Origin: Chryseobacterium limigenitum
Lineage (GTDB): Bacteria; Bacteroidota; Bacteroidia; Flavobacteriales; Weeksellaceae
DNA: 64,000 nt
Assembly: GCF_900114875.1 (NCBI RefSeq)
Contig: NZ_FPKW01000004.1
Location: forward strand, 1 to 64,000
Reading direction: 5' to 3'
A program made the position numbers and the translations under genes. The notes under the pieces were generated by a model. That model made no database searches. It saw only the letters and a program-made list of their open reading frames with translations, and was not told the origin of the DNA. Positions 27,405-35,329 of this stretch are shown piece by piece. Numbering within the stretch: position 1 is the stretch's first letter; every line of letters starts with the position of its first letter.

Positions 27405-27926
27405 ATGAAAAAGATGATGTGTATACTGCTGTTTTTTGCGTCTATGTGCGTGTTTTCTCAAATCAAGGCGAAAATTATCGGTATAAAAGATGGAGATACT
27501 GTTGTCGCTTTACTGGCAGACAAAACTCAGGAAATTTTACGTTTGGCAGAGGTAGATTGTCCCGAAAAGAAGCAGCCTTTTGGGAATAATGCCAAACAAT
27601 TTACAAGTTCTGAAGTCTTTGGAAAAGAGGTTATATTTTACAGAATTAAAAAAGACAGATACCGAAGAACAATTGCTAAAATATTTTATGATGACGACAA
27701 ATATCTTTCTGCTGAAATCATCAAATCAGGCTATGGATGGTGGTATTTTAAAGCTTCAAAAAATAGTAAGCTGAAGGAATATGAAATTTTAGCAAAGAAA
27801 CAGAAACGAGGTTTATGGTCAGATAAAAATGCAATATCACCGTGGGATTTTAGGAAAATAAAGATAGAAAAATCGAAAGCTGCTAAATTAAAAATAAAAA
27901 CCTCCGAATTAAATTCAGAGGTTTAG
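27405..27926 (+). CDS. Secreted thermonuclease-like protein (SNase domain)
   Basis: 173 residues from the ATG at 27405 (MKKMMCILLFFASMCVFSQ). The frame opens 36 bp earlier, but that would add a non-signal peptide leader. The SNase OB-fold shows GIKDGDTVVAL, LRLAEVDCPE (catalytic Arg and Glu), a DRYRRTIAKIF segment with the second catalytic Arg, and GYGWWYFKASKN. It would cleave DNA or RNA outside the cell. The last codons also form half of a hairpin terminator shared with the convergent gene. Confidence 0.88.
   Translation: MKKMMCILLFFASMCVFSQIKAKIIGIKDGDTVVALLADKTQEILRLAEVDCPEKKQPFGNNAKQFTSSEVFGKEVIFYRIKKDRYRRTIAKIFYDDDKYLSAEIIKSGYGWWYFKASKNSKLKEYEILAKKQKRGLWSDKNAISPWDFRKIKIEKSKAAKLKIKTSELNSEV
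27898..27924. terminator. Bidirectional terminator inside the 3' end of the nuclease coding sequence
   Basis: AAACCTCCGAATT and AATTCAGAGGTTT form 13-bp arms with one mismatch and almost no loop. The right arm ends in the nuclease stop codon, and the convergent minus-strand gene stops 10 bp further on. The last eight or so nuclease codons therefore double as a terminator stem. Confidence 0.7.
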
Positions 27927-27936
27927 TATTTAAAAA

Positions 27937-28974
27937 TTAACTTTCTTTAAGTCCTTGCGTCACATCTAATCCTTCCATCACATCTAAACTTTGAAACTTT
28001 TGTTGCAGTTGCATGGTTTCAGGTACTTTTACCATAGAATTAACCGTAACGTGAGGCCAGTTAACAGGCTGTGCAGATCCTGTAGCCGGGAAAACCAGAT
28101 TAATCGTCTGAGAATACTGTAATATCTGACTTGGATTTCCTGCGCTGTCTACAATATCTTCAATCCAGAAGGTTGCATCCATTTTTGTAGCGTTTACATT
28201 GGTCTGGATAAACGGGATATTCAAAATTCCTCCGTTGGCATCGGGTGTGTCGGTAGACATTTGAATAACAGTCATATTGCTCACTCCGCCTGTTCCTACT
28301 AAAGCTTCCAATGTAGATTCAAGGAAAGCATTTGGATTAACTTGATTGAACGGCGCAAACTGCGGATTTCCGATAATCTGATCCGAATAACCAAGCTGAG
28401 TGATTCTGTCACCATTCAGTAAAGTTGGAATTGAAGAAGCCGGACTAAAAAAATCTGTTCCCGGATTACCCACCTCAACTGAGCTTCCAAGCGCCAACAA
28501 TGAATTTCCGTGAGGAATGGTCGACATACGGGCAATCGTGTATCCTCCGTTTGGCTGACCTAAGTTTAAAAATAATCCCGTCTCAACATGAATCGTTGAT
28601 CCTGCAGGAAAACCACGCTCGTTGCAAAAGCTACTGTCGCAAGCACTTACGATTTGCTGTTCATACAAAAGACCGAAGATCATTTGTTCTACTTGCTGTC
28701 CGTTTACGACAGGACCACGATTTCCGGCCTGTACGACAACAGGATTAAAGGTCAGTGTTTCTGTGTAAGGAATGACTTCAAAAACAAATCCTTTATCCTG
28801 TCCGGGAACAGAAATAGTATTCCAACCCGCTGAAATAGCTGTTGCAGGAACGTCGACGTTTTTCCAGGTTCCTACCAATGGTGCCAAAGCGCCAAGATCC
28901 GAGGCAGAAACTTTTTCAAGAGGAAGGACTTGCGCCCCTAAGGTTAAGCCTCTCATTTTGCTTTCTAGATTCAT
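27937..28974 (-). CDS. Nitrobindin-like beta-barrel protein, shorter paralogue
   Basis: 345 residues without signal peptide. The start LAPLVGTWKNVDV matches the L-x-G-T-W entry of the nitrobindin/FABP-like heme-binding barrel family. FVFEVIPYTETLTF, IHVETGLFLNL and STIPHGNSLLALGSS follow in the order known for that fold. The C-terminal half (GGILNIPF, MDATFWIED, LQYSQTINLVF, WPHVTVNS) is shared with the 518-residue protein at 29931-31487, showing a common ancestor and a second related domain. It is last in the minus-strand oxidoreductase cluster. Heme binding is inferred, and an axial His is not proven. Confidence 0.55.
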   Translation of the reverse strand: MNLESKMRGLTLGAQVLPLEKVSASDLGALAPLVGTWKNVDVPATAISAGWNTISVPGQDKGFVFEVIPYTETLTFNPVVVQAGNRGPVVNGQQVEQMIFGLLYEQQIVSACDSSFCNERGFPAGSTIHVETGLFLNLGQPNGGYTIARMSTIPHGNSLLALGSSVEVGNPGTDFFSPASSIPTLLNGDRITQLGYSDQIIGNPQFAPFNQVNPNAFLESTLEALVGTGGVSNMTVIQMSTDTPDANGGILNIPFIQTNVNATKMDATFWIEDIVDSAGNPSQILQYSQTINLVFPATGSAQPVNWPHVTVNSMVKVPETMQLQQKFQSLDVMEGLDVTQGLKES

Positions 28975-29012
28975 AATTTTTAGTTTTTAAGGTTAAAAGT
29001 TTTTAGTTTACA

Positions 29013-29819
29013 TTAAATATAATAAGCTCTCGTCTGGATTGCAGCCGGAGCCGACATACTCGTACGAACAGCAAAAGCAGGCGTATCTCCGATTAGGAAC
29101 TCAATATCGGTTTTCATTGGATGATCAGAATTTCCGTAGGTCATTTGTACACGTTTTTTGCTTTCTTCTGAGTTTAAAAAATGAAGATTGGTTGGCTGAA
29201 GAATATTCCAGCGGCAGCCGATTAATTTTCCTTCAAACTTTCCATATTCTGTGATAGGAGAGAAAGCTGATATTTCAGGAATTAGATTCGCAACATCTGC
29301 AACACAAGTGAAAATTGATTCTTTACTGTCAGTTGGATCATTACAGGTTACTGTCCATGTATTTTGGCCGGGAACGTTTAATGAAGGGAGATTGGTGGTA
29401 AATGTAGTTTTGAATTTCGGCTCGCCAAATAATTCGATTCCGGCTTTGATGGCCATATCAGCGTCACAAGGAACCCAAACACGTTTGTGTCCCATTAGCT
29501 TTGTCTGTTCTTCACCACGAAGGTATTCTTCTGCAGTTACAAAGGCAACGGCATCTTTTTGAGATTCAGGATAAGAAACGATGTTCAATTCAATTTCCTG
29601 AGTGGTGCTTGATCCGTTGGGAAATTGCCCTGTATAATTTTGAAAATTAAAACTTACCAAAGCTTTTCCATCGAAATCTGCGGCGATGAGTCCTGTGTTT
29701 TCAAGGTATTTTAAAACTTTTTCGCGGTCAATAAGAAAGGCAACCTCAATATTAAAAAGGGTTGCGTAATAGAATGGTAATCCAAATCCTGATGGAATTG
29801 GAGGTAATTGATTGCTCAT
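29013..29819 (-). CDS. Acetoacetate-decarboxylase-superfamily protein
   Basis: 268 residues. MAIKAGIELFGEPKFKTTF contains Lys135, which aligns with the Schiff-base Lys of acetoacetate decarboxylase (GFPKK). The next residue is Phe136 instead of the second Lys, which lowers the pKa in the true decarboxylase. The sequence is otherwise a full-length ADC-fold barrel (YATLFNIEVAFLID, AFVTAEEYL). Other family members catalyse aldol or dehydration chemistry, so decarboxylation is not assured. It is separated from the 345-residue gene by 38 bp and from the 518-residue gene by a hairpin. Confidence 0.7.
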   Translation of the reverse strand: MSNQLPPIPSGFGLPFYYATLFNIEVAFLIDREKVLKYLENTGLIAADFDGKALVSFNFQNYTGQFPNGSSTTQEIELNIVSYPESQKDAVAFVTAEEYLRGEEQTKLMGHKRVWVPCDADMAIKAGIELFGEPKFKTTFTTNLPSLNVPGQNTWTVTCNDPTDSKESIFTCVADVANLIPEISAFSPITEYGKFEGKLIGCRWNILQPTNLHFLNSEESKKRVQMTYGNSDHPMKTDIEFLIGDTPAFAVRTSMSAPAAIQTRAYYI

Positions 29820-29859
29820 GATAAATTGGGTTTTTAGTTTTTTAGTTTTAAAATTTAAA

Positions 29860-29890
29860 AACCTTATAGGTTTCTGAAACCTATAAGGTT
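29860..29890. terminator. 14-bp perfect hairpin between cluster genes
   Basis: AACCTTATAGGTTT and AAACCTATAAGGTT pair perfectly around CTG. The stem shares CCTTATAGG with the hairpin after ureC (9229-9255). It may split the cluster into two transcription units or be a dispersed repeat. Confidence 0.65.
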
Positions 29891-29930
29891 GAGTAGTGTT
29901 TATTTGAATTAATAATACTAAATCAAAATT

Positions 29931-31487
29931 TTATTCTTTATGATATGGACATCCTGAAGGTGGATTGGCAATGCGCTCAGAAACTGCAGCAGTTGTTGTC
30001 ATGCTCATTGCAGGAGGCGCATTGAAAAATTCCTGTTCGATTATTTTTCTCTGATCCGCAGGAATATCCTCGATTTTACGAAGCGTATTCACCTGAATGT
30101 GCGGCCAGCTTGTTGTACCGCCATCATTTCCAAAATCAAACTCGAAAAATATAATTTGTTCATATTGTAGCTGAAGAATTTCTTTTCCATCTTCAATTAC
30201 AGTTTCGATCCAAAGATTAAAATCTATTTCAACTGTCGGTACAAAACGATTAACAAAAGGAACGTTTAAAATTCCACCTTGCGCTCCAGTTTTCATTTTT
30301 GATGATAACTGAACAAGTACATAATTGGCGACATTTTGTCCGCTCAATGTGTCTCTTAATCTCATATCCGGTCTTACGCAATAAGGATATAGCTCATCTG
30401 CCAATATTCTCTGCGTATAAATTTTGTTTGAGCCCGGGTCATTTTCATCATTTAAAGTCTCGTGAACCCATGCCGGAGCCGGTTCGTCAAGGTTAATAGC
30501 ACCTCCGGCACCTCCCATTGTCGGGGAAATAGCAAGATGAGGAGGATCCCAAGTTGCAATACCGGTAGGAAATTGCGGAGCGCCGTTTCTAAGGTAATAT
30601 ACTTTATTATCTTTACTTTCAGGGGTAATATCTCCCAATACCGTAATCGTGCTTCCGTGAGGGATAACTCCACTTCTTGAGATCGAATAATCAGGAATAA
30701 AATAAGGTCCTGTAATTCCATCCATTGGCTTTATTTCTTGTGCCGGAATAATTTCATAATATTGCTGTCCTTCTTTTAATTGGCTCAAAAGAATGTATGA
30801 AGAGTTACCGTTTTCGTCTCTTACTTCAACCAAAGGTTCGTTTCTGTATTCTCCTTTATATCCGTATTTTTCAAAATCTTCATTAGAAAAGGCATGAATT
30901 CCACGGTCTCTTTTGATGGTTTCTTCAGTTGCAGCATAATTATAAACGTCGCTTAACCAAAGATACATTCCGTTTTCTTCGTGAATTCCGGCGTATTGTA
31001 AATTCGGATTTCCTTCTACTTTATTTACGCTTTTAATGGTTTGATCGTATTTTACAGCACCACAAAATAATTCCGTTGCACCACCACGATTACGAACACC
31101 ACCGGGAACGATTTCGAATGTTAATTTTTCGATATATTCTTCCGTATCAAAACTGAATTTTCCTGGAATTGTATTTTGGTTGGTTCCCGGAGAAGGCATA
31201 ATTGTTGTGTGAATTCCACTTCCTAATGATGGACGGTCGATATTTTTATTGTAATTAGCATTATAGCTTACCCACGTTCCATTTAATGCTTCTAAAACAC
31301 CATACTTTACATTATTCGCAATATCCTGTAAATTTTCTTCTCTAAAAGGCGTAACCGGATCGTCAATCAAAAGTTTCGAGTATCCTTCCATTAAATTGGC
31401 AAGATAACCTTGCTGATCCTGACTTGGTTGTGGTGCTCTTAAAAATTCACTTCCTTTTTCAAGACTTTCCTTTTTTCTTTTTAACAT
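29931..31487 (-). CDS. Nitrobindin-like beta-barrel protein, longer paralogue
   Basis: 518 residues, no signal peptide. LEALNGTWVSYNANY (residue ~65) gives the G-T-W motif. YIEKLTFEIVPGGVRNRGGATELFCGAVKYDQTI, IHEENGMYLWLS, then VIPHGSTITVLGDI follow. The last third, GGILNVPFV, IDFNLWIETVIE, LQLQYEQIIFFEF and WPHIQVNTLRKI, aligns block by block with the 345-residue protein at 27937-28974. The additional 170 residues are mostly inserted between barrel strands and in the N-terminal part. The pair looks like an ancient duplication inside one cluster. Function unknown; a heme or hydrophobic ligand is a guess. Confidence 0.55.
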   Translation of the reverse strand: MLKRKKESLEKGSEFLRAPQPSQDQQGYLANLMEGYSKLLIDDPVTPFREENLQDIANNVKYGVLEALNGTWVSYNANYNKNIDRPSLGSGIHTTIMPSPGTNQNTIPGKFSFDTEEYIEKLTFEIVPGGVRNRGGATELFCGAVKYDQTIKSVNKVEGNPNLQYAGIHEENGMYLWLSDVYNYAATEETIKRDRGIHAFSNEDFEKYGYKGEYRNEPLVEVRDENGNSSYILLSQLKEGQQYYEIIPAQEIKPMDGITGPYFIPDYSISRSGVIPHGSTITVLGDITPESKDNKVYYLRNGAPQFPTGIATWDPPHLAISPTMGGAGGAINLDEPAPAWVHETLNDENDPGSNKIYTQRILADELYPYCVRPDMRLRDTLSGQNVANYVLVQLSSKMKTGAQGGILNVPFVNRFVPTVEIDFNLWIETVIEDGKEILQLQYEQIIFFEFDFGNDGGTTSWPHIQVNTLRKIEDIPADQRKIIEQEFFNAPPAMSMTTTAAVSERIANPPSGCPYHKE

Positions 31488-31514
31488 GATATATTGTTTT
31501 TATGGTTATTAATT

Positions 31515-31749
31515 AAGTTGTTTAAAACTCGTAAGATTTAACCGCAAAAGAAGCAAAAGCTCTTATTGATTTATTAAAACTGTTATTTAGAAATCAAAAG
31601 TTCATCAAAGCATAAAAATCAATGATTTTTAGAAACTTATGTGTTCTTATATACGCTTTAATGATTAACTTAAAATAACTAAAGTGTTAATCTTTTGTTT
31701 CTTTTGACTCCGTCGAATCTTCGATTTGTGGTTAAAAATTTTAATAAAT
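31515..31749 (-). repeat. CACAAAAG dispersed element (family A), copy 4, interrupted
   Basis: It begins AAGTTGTTTAAAACTC and TTTAACCGCAAAAGAAGCAAAAG. Its right end should read CTTTTGTGGTTAAA but is broken by a 22-bp insertion. Orientation as in copy 3. It fills the gap between the 518-residue and ferritin-like genes and runs up to the stop codon of the latter. Confidence 0.75.
31706..31727 (+). repeat. 22-bp small palindromic insertion element, copy in family A
   Basis: Sequence with core GTCGAATCTTCGATTT inserted into CTTTT|GTGGTTA at the right end of family A copy 4. The same element, inverted and with one mismatch, lies at 25050-25071 inside a family B repeat. Confidence 0.65.
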
Positions 31750-33234
31750 TTAAGTTGTTGGATATTCAAAAGTTGGTCCTGCATTGTATTGAGAATCCAA
31801 TGGTTGGCTCATCAATCCGATAGCCTGCTCTTTCAAAGCATACATATACATAATTGATTTTTCTAACTCTTTGGCGTCGCCTTCCACAGCAGCCTGAATC
31901 GCATCCAATAAATTTTTATAGGTTTGATTAAATGCTTTTCCTTGCGCATACAATTGTGGATTCGACTGATAATCTGCCATTTTAGGGTTTGGTTTCATCG
32001 GATAGGCAGCGTTCCAATCTACTGGCAGTGCTTTTCCGACAGGTGGAGTAGTGACAGGCATCATTCCGTTTTCGTCCATAAAGGGTTTATAGTTTCCATC
32101 CAAATAATAATGTTCATGGAAAATTTCTTTAAATCTGAAATAATGTGCCAATTCCATCCCTTCTTCAAACTGAGAAGGATCAACATCAAAAATGGTATCA
32201 TCTGCGCCTTCACCCTGACCTTTAATTTCCTGAAAAACAGCAATGACTCCTGATAAAGCTTCAACAGCATGTAATTTTCCGCCACTTCCGTAATACTGCT
32301 CCGGACGGATCTGTTTTGCCGGATTTCCTGTGAAAATTCCTCCTGTATTTAATTCTTCAAATGTTTGAGGTAATTTTCCGTTGGCTTTGTAATAAGCAAT
32401 GATTTGAAAAACAACGATATAAAAGAATAAAACATCATAATATTCACCAATCGTATGAACATTTTCCATGATGAAACCTTTCATATTTTCTAAAGTCCAG
32501 AAGTTATTTTCCTCTACTGATGCACTTTTAAGCAAGGATTGATTTTCTTCAATATGATCATATACCGGAGCTTTTACCAATGGGCTGCTCGGACTTTCAA
32601 TGGCGATAAATGTCGCGATACTGTTTGTAGAAAACGTTTCCAATCCTACGAAGAAATCAACATTCATAGGTAATTTCATTGGATAAGTAGGGTAGTTTTG
32701 AGGCTTGTTTACGGATGGCTGAATATTCACGGCATTCATCACGTTACAAACCATGATCATATGAAGCATTTCTTCCACGGCAACACTTCTGATGATTTGT
32801 GAAGCTAATAGATTCGTCCCATCTTTAATGGAATACAAAGCCGTAAGATAAGGTGGAATTGTTGAATGCTCAATAAGAATCGCTGTTTGTAAAAGGTCTT
32901 GTAAAACAGAACGGTAATTCATGTTTTCTAGACTACTTTTTTTAGATGAGGGAGCTATTTTTGCATCTAATTTGTCGACGCTGATCTCCTGCAAAACTGA
33001 TCCGAACTGAGAACTCAAATAATCATTAAATTCTTTGGTCTGATTATTCAGTAATAAATTGGTTAATGTTTTACTGTGATATTTTAGTCCTTCCAGCCAA
33101 TCTTCTTTGCTGATTTTTGTGTCGAATAATAAAGAATGTAAAGAAATTGCTTCTTCAACAATGGTATTTTTGTCGAAAGCACCTTTTAATAAAATTTGTT
33201 CAGGTTCTGCTTTATTGATTAATCTTTGTCTCAT
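31750..33234 (-). CDS. Ferritin-like protein of the VioB/RebD (iminophenylpyruvate dimer synthase) type
   Basis: 494 residues. The segment QTAILIEHSTIPPYLTALYSI has Glu122-His123 and AVEEMLHMIMVCNVM has Glu155-x-x-His158. These are the two helix motifs of the ferritin-like domain (PF12902) shared by VioB, RebD and StaD. Late EGMELAHYFRFKEIF supplies a further Glu-x-x-His. It is much shorter than VioB (about 1000 residues) and lacks its heme-type second half. Expected chemistry is oxidative coupling or rearrangement at an iron centre, and the substrate is unknown. It is downstream of the GMC oxidoreductase gene with only 4 bp between them. Confidence 0.72.
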   Translation of the reverse strand: MRQRLINKAEPEQILLKGAFDKNTIVEEAISLHSLLFDTKISKEDWLEGLKYHSKTLTNLLLNNQTKEFNDYLSSQFGSVLQEISVDKLDAKIAPSSKKSSLENMNYRSVLQDLLQTAILIEHSTIPPYLTALYSIKDGTNLLASQIIRSVAVEEMLHMIMVCNVMNAVNIQPSVNKPQNYPTYPMKLPMNVDFFVGLETFSTNSIATFIAIESPSSPLVKAPVYDHIEENQSLLKSASVEENNFWTLENMKGFIMENVHTIGEYYDVLFFYIVVFQIIAYYKANGKLPQTFEELNTGGIFTGNPAKQIRPEQYYGSGGKLHAVEALSGVIAVFQEIKGQGEGADDTIFDVDPSQFEEGMELAHYFRFKEIFHEHYYLDGNYKPFMDENGMMPVTTPPVGKALPVDWNAAYPMKPNPKMADYQSNPQLYAQGKAFNQTYKNLLDAIQAAVEGDAKELEKSIMYMYALKEQAIGLMSQPLDSQYNAGPTFEYPTT

Positions 33235-33238
33235 GGTT

Positions 33239-35329
33239 TCAGTTTTTAAATTTGTTTTCTAAATCACTCAGAATAGATTCTACCGAACGAATCGTGAATG
33301 CTGATAAGGTTAAAGTAGGGTTCGAAGTTCCCAAAGTCGTCATATTTCCTGCACCAACGATGTATAAATTCGGGTGATCCCAAGATTTACAATAGCTGTT
33401 GGTTACAGAATCATCTGCATTGTCGCCCATTCTGTGAGTTCCTACGATGTGGCCGGCTCCGTTGTAAGAATACCTTACGTTGTTGTAGATAAAAGTGTTT
33501 TTGTCTGCTTCGGTATATTTGGTGAAATCATCGATATTCAACCTTTTAAACATTTGATCGGAAGCTAATTTTGCCTGTTCCATTGCTTTCATTTCATATT
33601 CCGTCAGTTCATAATTAATGACAGGACGGGGAATTCCCAAAGCATCCAGATATTGATCATTGATGGTCACTCTATTATTCGGATTGGGTAATTGTTCGAT
33701 CTCAAAATGAAATAAAACCTGTCTTGAAAGTCTGTAAGTCAAAGCTTCTTTCAATTCAGCTCCAAAAAGACCTTGTCCCAAAAACTCTGAAAGATCTGAT
33801 CCCGGAGAAAATGCAGGCCAGCTCCATCCCCAATTGTCAAGTGGAGAAATCCACGCTGAGAATTCACTTCTGAAATTCCCGTCACGGAAAGACGAAATAT
33901 TGGTCGTAGAACCCGGCCCTCTGTATGAATATATCGGCTCTGGAAATAATCCCCAAGTCAGCATCACCATATGATCCATCAAGTTTCTTCCTACCTGATC
34001 GCTTCTGTTGGCAACGGTTTTTTCAATTTTTTGTCCGTTTTCGATAACCGTATATTTTGAATTCAGTAAAATTTTCGGATTTTCAAAAGCATTGGCTGCA
34101 AGAATCACAATTGAATCTGAGGTGTCAACAACTTCTTCCACAAAATCTGTTTTCTCTTTAGAAATATATCTTCTCAAATGAATTTTTGAAATTTTCTCCC
34201 GGTCTGCCTGATCAACACTCAATTTGTACACAACACTCTGTGCCTGAACGCTGATGAATTTGTGTTTTTGAAGATTTTCGTTTTTATTGAACTTATACAA
34301 TGCTTTTTTCAAGGTTTTCAACGCATTATATTTTGCCTGAACGGGGCAGATTGGAACACATGAAGCATTTCCTTCGCAACGTTCTCCCATGTATGGATTC
34401 CAGACAGAGCCCAGTGCTTTATATTCTTCGTTTTCAATATTATTTAATGATAATTTATATCCCGAATCTGTAGAATTGGCTTTAATGATTTTTGCTTTTC
34501 CGTAAGCCGGATTGGGCGTAGAATTTCTTCCCTGAGGAGATGGAACCATCGTTAACGGAAACTCTTCAAAATTTAATTGAACACTGGTTCCTGCAAGACC
34601 ATTGATGATCTTTTGATCCATATAACTCTGAGGAATTTCGTCCATCGGAAAAACATAATCTTTACCGTAATAATCTTCCATACTTTCCGAAATCGGATAT
34701 TCCTGAGCTGAGACATTTCCTGAAACACCAATCTCAAATTCGGCCATTTCATAGTACGGTTTTAGAGCATCGTAATCGATTGGCCAGTTGATAGGTGTTT
34801 TAACCTCAGAATCAGGTTTATTGATTTCAATGCCATATTTTTCAGTCAGTCTGAAATCATTCGGAAGCATTCTTGGAGTGGTTCCCAACCAGTGAAGCGT
34901 TGTTCCGCCACCAATTCTGATGGCATCACTTGCAAACGGCATCGGACCAAACTGAACCAAGTATCCTTTTTTATCCGGAAACGGAGGAATAATTTTTTCC
35001 ATGTCCAAAACATCCGGTGATGGAGCCTGTTTTAAATTTGGATAAGGAGAATTCGGAACTTTGGCTTCCTCCATATAAAATTTACGGATGTACTCGTTGT
35101 AGGTTGTCAATGATGACGATGAGTCCAGTTCTAATCCGGCTTCCAGTCCGGCTTCGTACATTAAAATTGATAATTCTCTTACGTTTTCAGGATTGTCAAT
35201 TTCTGCACGGTAAACCATTTTGCCTTTTTCTGTATCAAAAACATGATCGGTCAGAAGTTTAGCGATCAATGATCCTGCGATCCCCGTTCCTACGATGACC
35301 ACATCTTTTTTGAATTCTATATTGCTCAT
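33239..35329 (-). CDS. GMC-type FAD oxidoreductase with C-x5-C-x3-C iron-sulfur motif
   Basis: 696 residues from the ATG at 35329, which overlaps the stop of the upstream small-subunit gene by ATGA. An ATG ten codons earlier is in frame but lies inside that gene. The FAD motif VIVGTGIAG is at residues 11-19. Cys318, Cys324 and Cys328 in GERCEGNASCVPICPVQAKY fit the C-x5-C-x3-C ligand pattern of the 3Fe-4S cluster in FAD-dependent glucose/sorbitol/fructose dehydrogenase large subunits. The C-terminal HIVGTHRMG and NPTLTLSAF carry the conserved catalytic His and Asn. It oxidises an alcohol and passes electrons on. The usual cytochrome subunit is not found nearby. Confidence 0.82.
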   Translation of the reverse strand: MSNIEFKKDVVIVGTGIAGSLIAKLLTDHVFDTEKGKMVYRAEIDNPENVRELSILMYEAGLEAGLELDSSSSLTTYNEYIRKFYMEEAKVPNSPYPNLKQAPSPDVLDMEKIIPPFPDKKGYLVQFGPMPFASDAIRIGGGTTLHWLGTTPRMLPNDFRLTEKYGIEINKPDSEVKTPINWPIDYDALKPYYEMAEFEIGVSGNVSAQEYPISESMEDYYGKDYVFPMDEIPQSYMDQKIINGLAGTSVQLNFEEFPLTMVPSPQGRNSTPNPAYGKAKIIKANSTDSGYKLSLNNIENEEYKALGSVWNPYMGERCEGNASCVPICPVQAKYNALKTLKKALYKFNKNENLQKHKFISVQAQSVVYKLSVDQADREKISKIHLRRYISKEKTDFVEEVVDTSDSIVILAANAFENPKILLNSKYTVIENGQKIEKTVANRSDQVGRNLMDHMVMLTWGLFPEPIYSYRGPGSTTNISSFRDGNFRSEFSAWISPLDNWGWSWPAFSPGSDLSEFLGQGLFGAELKEALTYRLSRQVLFHFEIEQLPNPNNRVTINDQYLDALGIPRPVINYELTEYEMKAMEQAKLASDQMFKRLNIDDFTKYTEADKNTFIYNNVRYSYNGAGHIVGTHRMGDNADDSVTNSYCKSWDHPNLYIVGAGNMTTLGTSNPTLTLSAFTIRSVESILSDLENKFKN

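Noticed and set aside
28500-29562. Plus-strand frames within the oxidoreductase cluster
   Set aside because: They are antisense to well-supported minus-strand genes and lack recognisable motifs.
31750-33234. A violacein or rebeccamycin biosynthesis cluster
   Set aside because: Only a stand-alone ferritin-like domain is present. There is no VioC, VioD, VioE or RebC homologue and the L-amino-acid oxidase is distant.
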